Part shown: one piece after another, positions 1-5,900 of the stretch
Numbering within the stretch: position 1 is the stretch's first letter
Layout of the letters: each line of letters begins with the position of its first letter
Assembly (NCBI GenBank): GCA_038213835.1
Contig: JBBQSN010000167.1
Coordinates: 1-7,180 of the forward strand
Direction of reading: 5' to 3'
Length of the DNA stretch: 7,180 nucleotides
Source: JBBQSN01 sp038213835
Lineage (GTDB): Bacteria > Actinomycetota > Actinomycetes > Actinomycetales > CAWJMD01
The notes under the pieces: model-generated
Told to the model about the DNA's origin: nothing
The model's database searches: none
What the model saw: only the letters and a program-made list of their open reading frames with translations
Translations under genes and position numbers: made by a program

Positions 1-1326
1 GTGCAGCCCGGAGCCGGTGGCGAGGGAGTGCCGCTGGTTCCACAGCGCGTGGTAGCCCTCGGCACCGACGAGCGGCACGTCCTCGGTGACGGACTCCGGG
101 ACCCGCTCGTCCAGGGCCCGGCTGGCCTCGTCGACGGCGTCGGCCGCCATCACGCGGTAGGTCGTGTACTTGCCGCCGGCCACGACCACCAGGCCCGGCA
201 CCGGGTGCGCCACCACGTGCTCGCGCGAGAGCTTCGAGGTCGAGGCGGCCTCGCCCGACAGCAGCGGCCGCAGCCCGGCATAGACTCCCTCGACGTCCTC
301 GCGGGTGAGGGGCGTGGTGAGCACCGCGTTGACGTGCTCGAGCAGGTAGTCGATGTCGCTGGACGAGGCCGCCGGGTGCGCCTTGTCGAGGTCCCACTCG
401 GTGTCGGTGGTGCCGATGATCCAGTGCCGGCCCCACGGGATGACGAACAGCACCGACGTGTCGGTGCGCAGGATCAGGCCGCTGTTCGACTGGATCCGGT
501 CGCGCGGCACCACCAGGTGGATGCCCTTGGAGGCCCGCACCTTGAACTGCCCGCGCTCGCCGACCATGGCCTGGGTGTCGTCGGTCCACACGCCGGTAGC
601 GTTGACGACCTGCCGGGCCCGCACCTCGATGTCGCGGCCGTGCTCGAGGTCGCGCACGGTGGCGCCGACCACGCGCTCGCCCTCGCGCAGGAACCCGATC
701 ACGCGCGAGCGGTTGGCCACGTGCGCCCCGAATGCTGCGGCGGTGCGGACCAGGGTCATCGTGTGCCGGGCGTCGTCGACCCCGGCGTCGTAGTACTTCA
801 CGGCGCCGACCAGGGCGTCCTTGCGCAGCGAGGGCACCTCGCGCAGCGCCTGCCGGCGGGTGAGCTGGCTGTGGGTGGGCAGGCCGCGGGTGCCCGGCGC
901 GAGGCCGGCCATGGCGTCGTACAGCGTCAGACCCGCTGTGACGTAGGGCCTCTCCCAACCGCGGCCCTTGAGCGGGTACACGAACGGGATCGGCCGCACC
1001 AGGTGGGGCGCGAGTTTCTGCAGCAGCAGGCCGCGCTCCTTGAGCGCCTCGCGCACCAGCCCGAAGTCGAGCATCTCGAGGTAGCGCAGGCCGCCGTGGA
1101 TGAGCTTGGACGAGCGCGACGACGTGCCGCTGGCCCAGTCGCGGGCCTCCACGAGCGCCACGCTGAGACCGCGCGTGGCGGCATCGAGCGCCACACCCGC
1201 GCCGACCACGCCGCCACCGACCACGAGGACGTCGACCTCCTCCGCCTGCATGGCCGTGAGGGCGGCGACGCGCTCGGCCGGGCCGAGGCGTCCGGGGAGG
1301 GGACTGGTCCCTGGCTTCCTGGTCAC
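1..1326 (-). CDS. glpD: Glycerol-3-phosphate dehydrogenase, FAD-dependent (C-terminus cut by window edge)
   Basis: Oxidises sn-glycerol 3-phosphate to dihydroxyacetone phosphate with FAD, passing electrons to the respiratory quinone pool at the membrane; it links glycerol and phospholipid breakdown to glycolysis. The frame is open for 442 codons from a GTG at 1326 to the window edge with no stop. Visible: the FAD-binding Rossmann motif GGGVVG at residues 37-42, a GTSSRSSKLIHGGLRYLE segment near residues 67-84 typical of GlpD, the RPIPFVYPLKGRG stretch, WGRHWIIGTTDTEWD in the middle, and AGGKYTTYR at 383-391. Actinobacterial GlpD proteins are usually about 550-590 residues, so roughly the last 110-150 (the C-terminal cap domain) lie outside. 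The GTG start is supported by GAGAGG at 1335-1340, 8 bases upstream. It begins 14 bases after the guaB3 stop, so it is probably the distal gene of that transcript. The family assignment is firm; the choice among GlpD paralogues is not possible from this fragment. Confidence 0.95.
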   Translation of the reverse strand, partial: MTRKPGTSPLPGRLGPAERVAALTAMQAEEVDVLVVGGGVVGAGVALDAATRGLSVALVEARDWASGTSSRSSKLIHGGLRYLEMLDFGLVREALKERGLLLQKLAPHLVRPIPFVYPLKGRGWERPYVTAGLTLYDAMAGLAPGTRGLPTHSQLTRRQALREVPSLRKDALVGAVKYYDAGVDDARHTMTLVRTAAAFGAHVANRSRVIGFLREGERVVGATVRDLEHGRDIEVRARQVVNATGVWTDDTQAMVGERGQFKVRASKGIHLVVPRDRIQSNSGLILRTDTSVLFVIPWGRHWIIGTTDTEWDLDKAHPAASSSDIDYLLEHVNAVLTTPLTREDVEGVYAGLRPLLSGEAASTSKLSREHVVAHPVPGLVVVAGGKYTTYRVMAADAVDEASRALDERVPESVTEDVPLVGAEGYHALWNQRHSLATGSGLH

Positions 1327-1334
1327 TCCTGGAA

Positions 1335-1340
1335 CCTCTC
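1335..1340 (-). promoter_or_regulatory. Ribosome binding site of glpD
   Basis: GAGAGG lies directly after the guaB3 stop codon (1341-1343) and 8 bases before the GTG at 1324-1326. It decides the start in favour of this GTG over the in-frame ATG 25 codons downstream, and supports translation of glpD from the guaB3 message. Confidence 0.65.
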
Positions 1341-2462
1341 TCACGCGGGCTGGTACGGCGAGACGACGACCTCGACCCGTTGCAGCTCCTTGAGGTCGGA
1401 GTAGCCGGTGGTCGCCATCGCGCGCCGGAGCGCGCCGATCAGGTTGGTGGTGCCGTCGGCCACGCGCCCGGGGCCGTGCAGGATCTCCTCGAGCGAGGCG
1501 ACGGTCCCGACCTGGACCCGCGCGCCGCGCGGCAGCTGCGGGTGGTGCGCCTCGGGGCCCCAGTGCCAGCCGCGCCCCGGCGCCTCGGTGGCGCGGGCCA
1601 GGGCGGCCCCGAGCATCACGGCGTCGGCTCCGCAGGCGATCGCCTTGACGAGGTCGCCGGAGCGCCCGACGCCGCCGTCGGCGATCACGTGCACGTACCG
1701 GCCGCCGGACTCGTCCATGTAGTCGCGCCGCGCCGCCGAGACGTCGGCCACGGCCGAGGCCATCGGGGCGTGGATGCCGAGCGTGGTGCGGGTGGTGTGC
1801 GCCGCGCCGCCGCCGAACCCGACCAGTACCCCGGCCGCCCCGGTACGCATCAGGTGCAGGGCCGCGGTGTAGGTGGCGCACCCGCCCACGACGACGGGGA
1901 CGTCCAGCTCGTAGATGAAGCGCTTGAGGTTCAGCGGCTCGGCCTGCCCGCTGACGTGCTCGGCCGAGACGGTCGTGCCGCGGATGACGAACAGGTCGGC
2001 CCCGGCGTCGACCACGGTCTTCCACAGCTGCTGGGTGTTCTGCGGCGACAACGCCCCCGCGACCGTGACCCCGGCCTCGCGCACCTCGCGCAGCCGCTCG
2101 ACGATCAGCTCTGGGACGATCGCGGCGGAGTAGAGCTCCTGCATCCGGCGGGTCGCCCCGGGGGCGTCGAGCGCCGCGATCTCGGCCAGCAGCGGCTCAG
2201 GGGCCTCGTACCGGGTCCACAGGCCCTCGAGATCGAGCACGCCGAGACCGCCGAGCCGCCCGAGCGCGATCGCGGTGGCCGGCGACATCACCGAGTCCAT
2301 CGGGGCCGCGACGACCGGCAGCTCGAAGTGGTAGGCGTCGATCTGCCACGTCACCGAGACGTCCTGCGGGTCGCGGGTGCGCCTGCTGGGGACGATGGCG
2401 ACGTCGTCGAAGGAGTAGGCCCGACGTCCCCTCTTGCCGCGGCCGATCTCGACGTCGCTCAC
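1341..2462 (-). CDS. guaB3: GuaB3 family IMP dehydrogenase-related protein
   Basis: A 373-residue TIM-barrel protein of the IMPDH/GMP reductase superfamily, without CBS domains. Visible: the N-terminal FDDVAIVPSRRT segment (18-29), FELPVVAAPMDSVMSP (46-61), the phosphate-site region ADGGVGRSGDLVKAIACGADAVMLG (261-285), and a catalytic-loop equivalent GFGGGAAHTTR at 215-225. In true IMPDH this loop reads GPGSICTTR with a catalytic Cys; here the aligned residue is His222. The flap found in full IMPDH (RYFQ, and PEGxxGxVPYRG) is also absent, replaced by a short GWHWGPEAHHPQLPRG segment. Length and sequence fit the actinobacterial GuaB3 family, whose reaction is less certain than that of GuaB; cyanobacterial GuaB3 has been reported as an active IMPDH. 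The start is GTG at 2462 with GAGGG 7 bases upstream. It lies 58 bases after guaB and 14 before glpD. Family is near certain; enzymatic activity is open. Confidence 0.93.
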   Translation of the reverse strand: MSDVEIGRGKRGRRAYSFDDVAIVPSRRTRDPQDVSVTWQIDAYHFELPVVAAPMDSVMSPATAIALGRLGGLGVLDLEGLWTRYEAPEPLLAEIAALDAPGATRRMQELYSAAIVPELIVERLREVREAGVTVAGALSPQNTQQLWKTVVDAGADLFVIRGTTVSAEHVSGQAEPLNLKRFIYELDVPVVVGGCATYTAALHLMRTGAAGVLVGFGGGAAHTTRTTLGIHAPMASAVADVSAARRDYMDESGGRYVHVIADGGVGRSGDLVKAIACGADAVMLGAALARATEAPGRGWHWGPEAHHPQLPRGARVQVGTVASLEEILHGPGRVADGTTNLIGALRRAMATTGYSDLKELQRVEVVVSPYQPA

Positions 2463-2469
2463 GGCTCGT

Positions 2470-2474
2470 CCCTC
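2470..2474 (-). promoter_or_regulatory. Ribosome binding site of guaB3
   Basis: GAGGG is placed 7 bases upstream of the GTG at 2460-2462. It supports this start, which matches the usual N-terminus of the family. Confidence 0.6.
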
Positions 2475-2504
2475 GCCGTGGCGTACGCGCAGTGCCCGAT
2501 TGGT

Positions 2505-2522
2505 CGCTCGCTCCGCTCGCTC
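2505..2522. repeat. Tandem 9-mer CGCTCGCTC, two perfect copies, across the guaB stop
   Basis: CGCTCGCTC occurs at 2505-2513 and again at 2514-2522, with no spacer. The second copy runs into the guaB stop codon (2521-2523), so on the coding strand the stop TGA is followed by GCGAGCG twice. From memory, similar GAGCGAGCGGAGCG strings occur often between genes in high-GC actinobacteria, so this may be one copy of a dispersed short repeat. The rest of the 58-base guaB-guaB3 gap holds an 8-bp palindrome GCGTACGC (2481-2488) and the guaB3 ribosome binding site; I see no convincing promoter there. Confidence 0.6.
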
Positions 2523-4023
2523 ATCGACGAGCAGTGTAGTTGGGGGCCTCGACGGTCATCTGGATGTCGTGGGGGTGCGACTCCTTCAGGCCGGCGGAGG
2601 TGATCCGCACGAACCGGCCCTTGCCCTTCAGCTCGGGCACCGTGGCCGCGCCGACGTACATCATCGACTGCCGCAGCCCGCCCACCAGCTGGTATGCCAC
2701 CGCGCGCAGCGGGCCGCGGTAGGGCACCTGGCCCTCGATCCCCTCGGGGATGAACGCGTCGTCGGTGACACCGCCCTGGAAGTAGCGGTCCTTGGAGAAC
2801 GACTGGCCGCCCCCGCGCGACTGCGCCGCACCGAGCGAGCCCATGCCGCGGTAGGACTTGAACTGTTTGCCGTTGATGAAGACGAGGTCGCCCGGGCTCT
2901 CGTCGCAGCCGGCGAGCAACGAGCCGAGCATCACGGTGTCGGCGCCGGCCACCAGCGCCTTGGCGATGTCGCCGGAGTACTGCAGGCCGCCGTCGCCGAT
3001 CACGGGGACGCCGGCCTCGCGGCACGCCTGCGCGGCCTCGTGGATCGCGGTGACCTGGGGCACGCCGACCCCGGCGACCACCCGGGTGGTGCAGATCGAT
3101 CCGGGCCCGACGCCGACCTTGACGCCGTCGGCACCGGCGTCGACCAGGGCCTGGGCCCCGGAGCGGGTGGCGACGTTGCCGCCGACGACGTCGACCTCGC
3201 GCGCGGCGGGCTCGGCTTTGAGCCGGCGGATCATCTCGACCACGCCGCGGGACTCACCGTTCGCGGTGTCGACGACCAGGACGTCGACCCCGGCCTCGAC
3301 CAGCGCCATCGCGCGCTTCCAGCCGTCGTCGAAGAACCCGATGGCGGCGCCGACGCGCAGCCGTCCCGCCGGGTCCTTGGTGGCCAGCGGGTACTTCTCG
3401 CTCTTGGTGTAGTCCTTGACCGTGATGAGGCCCTTGAGCCGGCCGTGCTCGTCGACCAGCGGGAGCTTCTCGATCTTGTGCTCGCGCAGCAGCTTCATCG
3501 CGTGGTCGGAGTCGGCCCCCACCGGCGCGGTGACCAGCGGCATCCGGGTCATGACGTCGTCGACCCGGCGGCTGTAGTCGCTCTCCCAGCGCAGGTCGCG
3601 GTTGGTGACGATGCCGACGAGCACGCCGTCGGCGTCGACCACCGGGAGGCCCGAGATGCGGTATTGGCCGCACAGGGCGTCGACCTCGGCCAGGGTGGCG
3701 TCCGGGGTCGTGGTGACGGGATCCGACACCATCCCGGCCTCGGACCGCTTGACGACGTCGACCTGGTGCGCCTGGTCCTGGATCGACAGGTTGCGGTGCA
3801 GCACCCCGAGCCCGCCCTGGCGGGCCATCGCGATCGCCATCCGCGACTCGGTGACCGTGTCCATGGCGCTGGACAGCAGCGGCACCTTCAGCTCGACCCG
3901 GCGGGTGGCCCGGGTGGTGGTGTCGGCGAGCGCGGGGTTGACGTCGCTCGAGCCCGGCAGCAGCAGGACGTCGTCGAACGTGAGCCCGACGAAACCGAAG
4001 GGGTCGTGGGGGGTCTCCGTCAC
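2521..4023 (-). CDS. guaB: Inosine-5'-monophosphate dehydrogenase
   Basis: Catalyses IMP + NAD+ to XMP + NADH, the committed and rate-limiting step of GMP/GTP synthesis, in the cytoplasm, normally as a tetramer or octamer. The 500-residue length is usual. Domains: barrel start with LTFDDVLLLPG (14-24); two CBS domains inserted at about 98-150 and 158-212, which in the family bind purine nucleotides and tune activity; the catalytic loop GPGSICTTR at 306-314 with Cys311; the phosphate site GDGGLQYSGDIAKAL (343-357); the mobile flap with the Arg413-Tyr414 dyad in KDRYFQ and PEGIEGQVPYRG (426-437). All key catalytic elements are present. The GTG start has no clear Shine-Dalgarno sequence but sits 6 bases after a TAGCAT hexamer, suggesting a leaderless mRNA. 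It lies 9 bases after the anti-sigma gene. In mycobacteria the orthologue in this position is called guaB2 and is the essential IMPDH. Confidence 0.97.
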   Translation of the reverse strand: MTETPHDPFGFVGLTFDDVLLLPGSSDVNPALADTTTRATRRVELKVPLLSSAMDTVTESRMAIAMARQGGLGVLHRNLSIQDQAHQVDVVKRSEAGMVSDPVTTTPDATLAEVDALCGQYRISGLPVVDADGVLVGIVTNRDLRWESDYSRRVDDVMTRMPLVTAPVGADSDHAMKLLREHKIEKLPLVDEHGRLKGLITVKDYTKSEKYPLATKDPAGRLRVGAAIGFFDDGWKRAMALVEAGVDVLVVDTANGESRGVVEMIRRLKAEPAAREVDVVGGNVATRSGAQALVDAGADGVKVGVGPGSICTTRVVAGVGVPQVTAIHEAAQACREAGVPVIGDGGLQYSGDIAKALVAGADTVMLGSLLAGCDESPGDLVFINGKQFKSYRGMGSLGAAQSRGGGQSFSKDRYFQGGVTDDAFIPEGIEGQVPYRGPLRAVAYQLVGGLRQSMMYVGAATVPELKGKGRFVRITSAGLKESHPHDIQMTVEAPNYTARR

Positions 4024-4029
4024 GCAGAC

Positions 4030-4035
4030 ATGCTA
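4030..4035 (-). promoter_or_regulatory. Probable -10 element (TAGCAT) of a leaderless guaB transcript
   Basis: TAGCAT fits the actinobacterial -10 pattern TANNNT. It is followed by six bases (GTCTGC) and then the guaB GTG, which is the spacing expected when transcription starts on the start codon itself. guaB lacks a Shine-Dalgarno sequence, as leaderless genes do. The first three bases of the hexamer are also the TAG stop of the upstream anti-sigma gene. No strong -35 is visible, which is common for this promoter class. Inferred from spacing only. Confidence 0.5.
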
Positions 4036-5178
4036 TCCGGGGACGGGAAGCGTCCCGGACGGGTCCCCGACCAGCAGCAGGGCCGGCCCCTTGACCGCCA
4101 CCGGCAACCGGACGGCGAGGTCGAGCCCCTCGGCCGCGCCGGGCGCCTCGTCGCCGGTCCCCCGGGTCTTCGGCGGCCTCGAGGGCCTGCCCGGCTCGGA
4201 CGGGCTGCCGCCGCCCTGCCCCGGGCCGCGGGCCGCCTGCGTCGTGGGGGCGGTCGTCGGGGCCCCGGTGGGGGCCGAGGTGCCCGAGGGTGGCGCGCTC
4301 GGGGTGCGGGACGCCGAGGTCGTCGGCGGCGTCACGGGTGGGGTGCTGACCGGCGGCGTGGTGGGAAGTGCCGGCTTCGTGGTCCTCGGCGGCTTCGTAG
4401 TCGTCGGCGGCTTCGTAGTCGTCGGCGGCTTGGTGGTCGTCGGCGGCTTGGTGGTCCTCGGCGGCTTGGTGGTCGTCGGCGGCTTCGCGGTCTCGGTGGG
4501 CGGCACCGTGACGGAGGCCGAGGAACCTCCCGGCACGCCGTGGAGGCCGGGCTCGGCCGTCGGGCCGGACGCCGGGCCCGGAGCACCGCCCGGACGGCCC
4601 GGTTCGACCAGCCCGGCCGCCTCCATTAGGTCGGGGGCGGTCGTGGCGAGCTCCTCGCGCAGCAGCCGCTGCTCGGACTCGTCCAGGCCCAAGAGCAGGG
4701 ACGGCATCTCCGCGAGGGCGGCACGGGCGTCGTCGACCCGACCGGCGGCGATGAGGCCGGCCACGCGCTCCACCTCGAGGTGCAGCCGGGCACCCTCGCG
4801 CGAGCGCAGCAGCGGGGTGCGGCCTTGCGGCGCGGCCGCCACCCGGACGGCCTCGCGCACGCCGCTCAGGCCGGCCAGCGGGTCGCCGGTGACGGCGGCG
4901 GCCACCCCGCTCGTCCCGGCCAGCACCGCCGCGGCGACCAGGCTCCCCGCCAGGGCCCCGCGGGCCCGCACCACGCGCGGGGCGGGTGCGGGCGACGGGA
5001 CGTCGAGGACGGGATCGACGGGCAGGGGCAGGTCGTCGGCCCCGGCGACCGCAGCGACGGCGTCCTCACGCAGGGCGAGCAGCAGGTCCTCGGCCGCCCC
5101 GTGGCCGTCCGGGCGCTCTCCCCGGGCCAGCCGGTCGAGCAGGGCGTCGTCGTCCAGGACGCGGCGGACGTCGTTCAC
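4033..5178 (-). CDS. rsdA: RsdA-like membrane-anchored anti-sigma factor
   Basis: Predicted anti-sigma factor that holds the neighbouring SigD-type sigma factor at the membrane. The 381-residue product has: a short acidic N-terminal segment (1-65, DDDALLDRLARG and AAEDLLLALREDAVAAVAG) of the type that binds sigma; one membrane segment at about 74-97, preceded by Arg68, Arg71 and Arg73 (N-in topology); a helical stretch at 100-185 (RLHLEVERVAGLIAAGRVDDARAALAEM in overlapping pieces) resembling the segment after the membrane span in M. tuberculosis RsdA; a Pro/Thr/Gly-rich region 192-345 with a six-residue TTTKPP-type repeat; and a hydrophobic tail 350-381. M. tuberculosis RsdA is about 300 residues, so this one is longer, mostly in the linker. 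The start GTG overlaps the sigma stop (GTGA) and has GGAGG 7 bases upstream; the open frame further upstream is antisense-like Arg/Pro sequence and is not used. Assignment rests on architecture and position more than on strong sequence identity. Confidence 0.82.
   Translation of the reverse strand: MNDVRRVLDDDALLDRLARGERPDGHGAAEDLLLALREDAVAAVAGADDLPLPVDPVLDVPSPAPAPRVVRARGALAGSLVAAAVLAGTSGVAAAVTGDPLAGLSGVREAVRVAAAPQGRTPLLRSREGARLHLEVERVAGLIAAGRVDDARAALAEMPSLLLGLDESEQRLLREELATTAPDLMEAAGLVEPGRPGGAPGPASGPTAEPGLHGVPGGSSASVTVPPTETAKPPTTTKPPRTTKPPTTTKPPTTTKPPTTTKPPRTTKPALPTTPPVSTPPVTPPTTSASRTPSAPPSGTSAPTGAPTTAPTTQAARGPGQGGGSPSEPGRPSRPPKTRGTGDEAPGAAEGLDLAVRLPVAVKGPALLLVGDPSGTLPVPG
4037..4058 (-). other. 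Stem-loop at the 3' end of the anti-sigma gene
   Basis: On the coding strand CCGGGACG (4058-4051) pairs with CGTCCCCGG (4045-4037), with one bulged C and a five-base loop CTTCC. It ends one base before the stop codon TAG and sits over the place where a guaB -35 element would be. There is no T-run after it, so it is a weak terminator candidate at best; it may be a by-product of high GC content. Confidence 0.35.
4373..4498. repeat. In-frame 18-bp tandem repeat, six good copies plus one degenerate
   Basis: On the plus strand an 18-bp unit beginning GGCTTSGTRGTC and ending TCGGC recurs at 4373, 4391, 4409, 4427, 4445 and 4463, with a decayed seventh at 4481. Copies at 4391 and 4409 are identical, and so are those at 4427 and 4463. 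Each unit encodes six residues (TTTKPP or RTTKPP) of the anti-sigma linker, about residues 231-269, so gain or loss of units would keep the reading frame. This is a coding minisatellite and could differ in length between strains. Confidence 0.9.
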
Positions 5179-5795
5179 CGCTCCGCCTCCGCCAGATCGC
5201 GCAGCTTGCGCAGGGCACGGTGCTGGGCCACCCGGACCGCACCGGGGGTCATGTCGAGGGCGAGCCCGACCTCCTCGGCCGACAGGCCGACGGCCACCCG
5301 CAGGGTCAGCAGCTCGCGCTGCTGGTCGGGCAGGCGGGAGAGCAGGTCGCGGGCGCGCTCGGCGTCGGCCAGCCGCAGCACGGCGGCCTCGGGCGTGGGG
5401 CCGGCGTCGACGTCGTCCGGCACCCCTTCGACGCTCACCGGGCCGCGGTAGGCGGCGCGCATGACGTCGGCGACCCGCCGGGCGGCGATCGTGTAGACGA
5501 ACGCCTCGAACGGACGTCCGGTGTCGCGGTACGTCGGCAGCGCGCCCAGCACGGTGAGGCACACCTCCTGCGCCGCGTCCTCCGCGGCCTGCTCTGCTCC
5601 CGGCAGCGACCCCAGTCGCGCCCGGGAGTACCGGAACACCAGTGACCGGACGGCCCGCAGCAGGTCCTCGACCGCCTGCGGCTCTCCGGAGAGGGCCCGG
5701 ACGGCGGCCCGGTGCAGCGCGCTCGCGCCCGCTGGTGCCATCGCGTCAGGGTCGGGCGGCGTTACGCCGCGTCCGTCCGTGATGCCGAAGGCCAC
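5175..5795 (-). CDS. sigD: ECF-type RNA polymerase sigma factor, SigD/ShbA family
   Basis: A 206-residue group 4 (ECF) sigma factor that directs RNA polymerase to a subset of promoters. The sigma-2 domain spans about 28-118 with AEDAAQEVCLTVLGALPTYRD (71-91, in pieces) covering the polymerase-binding and -10 regions; sigma-4 spans about 146-203 with LPDQQRELLTLRV and the recognition-helix region TPGAVRVAQHRALRKL. Both closely resemble M. tuberculosis SigD. Streptomyces ShbA, which drives the principal sigma gene hrdB, is from the same family and lies in a comparable locus, so the regulon here could be either type. The GTG at 5795 is chosen because AGGGGAG lies just upstream; an in-frame ATG at 5741 has no such site, and the longer frame to 6020 runs through the intergenic hairpins. 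It overlaps the anti-sigma gene by four bases, which implies translational coupling and matched dosage. Confidence 0.92.
   Translation of the reverse strand: MAFGITDGRGVTPPDPDAMAPAGASALHRAAVRALSGEPQAVEDLLRAVRSLVFRYSRARLGSLPGAEQAAEDAAQEVCLTVLGALPTYRDTGRPFEAFVYTIAARRVADVMRAAYRGPVSVEGVPDDVDAGPTPEAAVLRLADAERARDLLSRLPDQQRELLTLRVAVGLSAEEVGLALDMTPGAVRVAQHRALRKLRDLAEAER
5186..5190 (-). promoter_or_regulatory. Ribosome binding site of the anti-sigma gene
   Basis: GGAGG inside the last codons of the sigma gene, 7 bases before the GTG at 5176-5178. Together with the GTGA overlap it fixes this start and rejects the much longer open frame reaching 5562. Confidence 0.75.
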
Positions 5796-5799
5796 GTCG

Positions 5800-5806
5800 C
5801 TCCCCT
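5800..5806 (-). promoter_or_regulatory. Ribosome binding site of the sigma gene
   Basis: AGGGGAG-like sequence (CAGGGGAG on the coding strand) ends 4 bases before the GTG at 5793-5795. It is the only good Shine-Dalgarno near the candidate starts of this gene and is the reason for choosing the 206-residue form. Confidence 0.55.
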
Positions 5807-5861
5807 GCCGCTGGTCGGCTTCCACTGGCGCGGGGAGGTCCTTCTCACCCGAGCACCGGAC

Positions 5862-5891
5862 ATCGTGACCACGTGGGGCGCTCGTTGTCGA
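5862..5891 (-). promoter_or_regulatory. Possible promoter of the sigma/anti-sigma pair
   Basis: TCGACA at 5891-5886 matches five of six bases of the housekeeping -35 TTGACA; after 18 bases comes CACGAT at 5867-5862, a weak -10. This would give a leader of about 60 bases before the sigma GTG. It lies just downstream of the paired hairpins, where a fresh promoter would be expected. The spacer contains the palindrome CCACGTGG (5869-5876). The -10 match is poor, so this is tentative. Confidence 0.3.
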
Positions 5892-5900
5892 GCCGGGAAG

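Noticed and set aside
1..1404. 467-codon open frame on the plus strand
   Set aside because: Antisense shadow of glpD. Its product is His/Arg/Gly/Ala-rich without domains, whereas the minus-strand frame reads as clear GlpD throughout.
1380..2603. 407-codon open frame on the plus strand
   Set aside because: Antisense of guaB3, with low-complexity product; the minus frame is a full family member with start, ribosome site and stop.
4373..4498. CRISPR-like array
   Set aside because: The 18-bp units are contiguous with no unique spacers and lie inside a coding frame, so this is a coding tandem repeat.
2434..4629. 731-codon open frame on the plus strand
   Set aside because: Longest open frame in the window, but it spans the antisense of three partial genes, and its end is Arg/Gly-rich repeat caused by the 18-bp array. 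Long antisense frames are usual at this GC content.
3602..5464. 620-codon plus-strand frame with a Gly/Val-rich stretch (GGFVVV repeats) that looks like a membrane or PE/PPE-type protein
   Set aside because: The repeats are simply the complement of the TTTKPP codons in the anti-sigma linker; the flanks are Arg/Ser/Ala noise and no ribosome site was found.
5179..5562. 128-codon N-terminal extension of the anti-sigma frame
   Set aside because: The extension is Arg/Pro-rich and overlaps the sigma gene in another frame; GGAGG and the GTGA overlap place the start at 5178.
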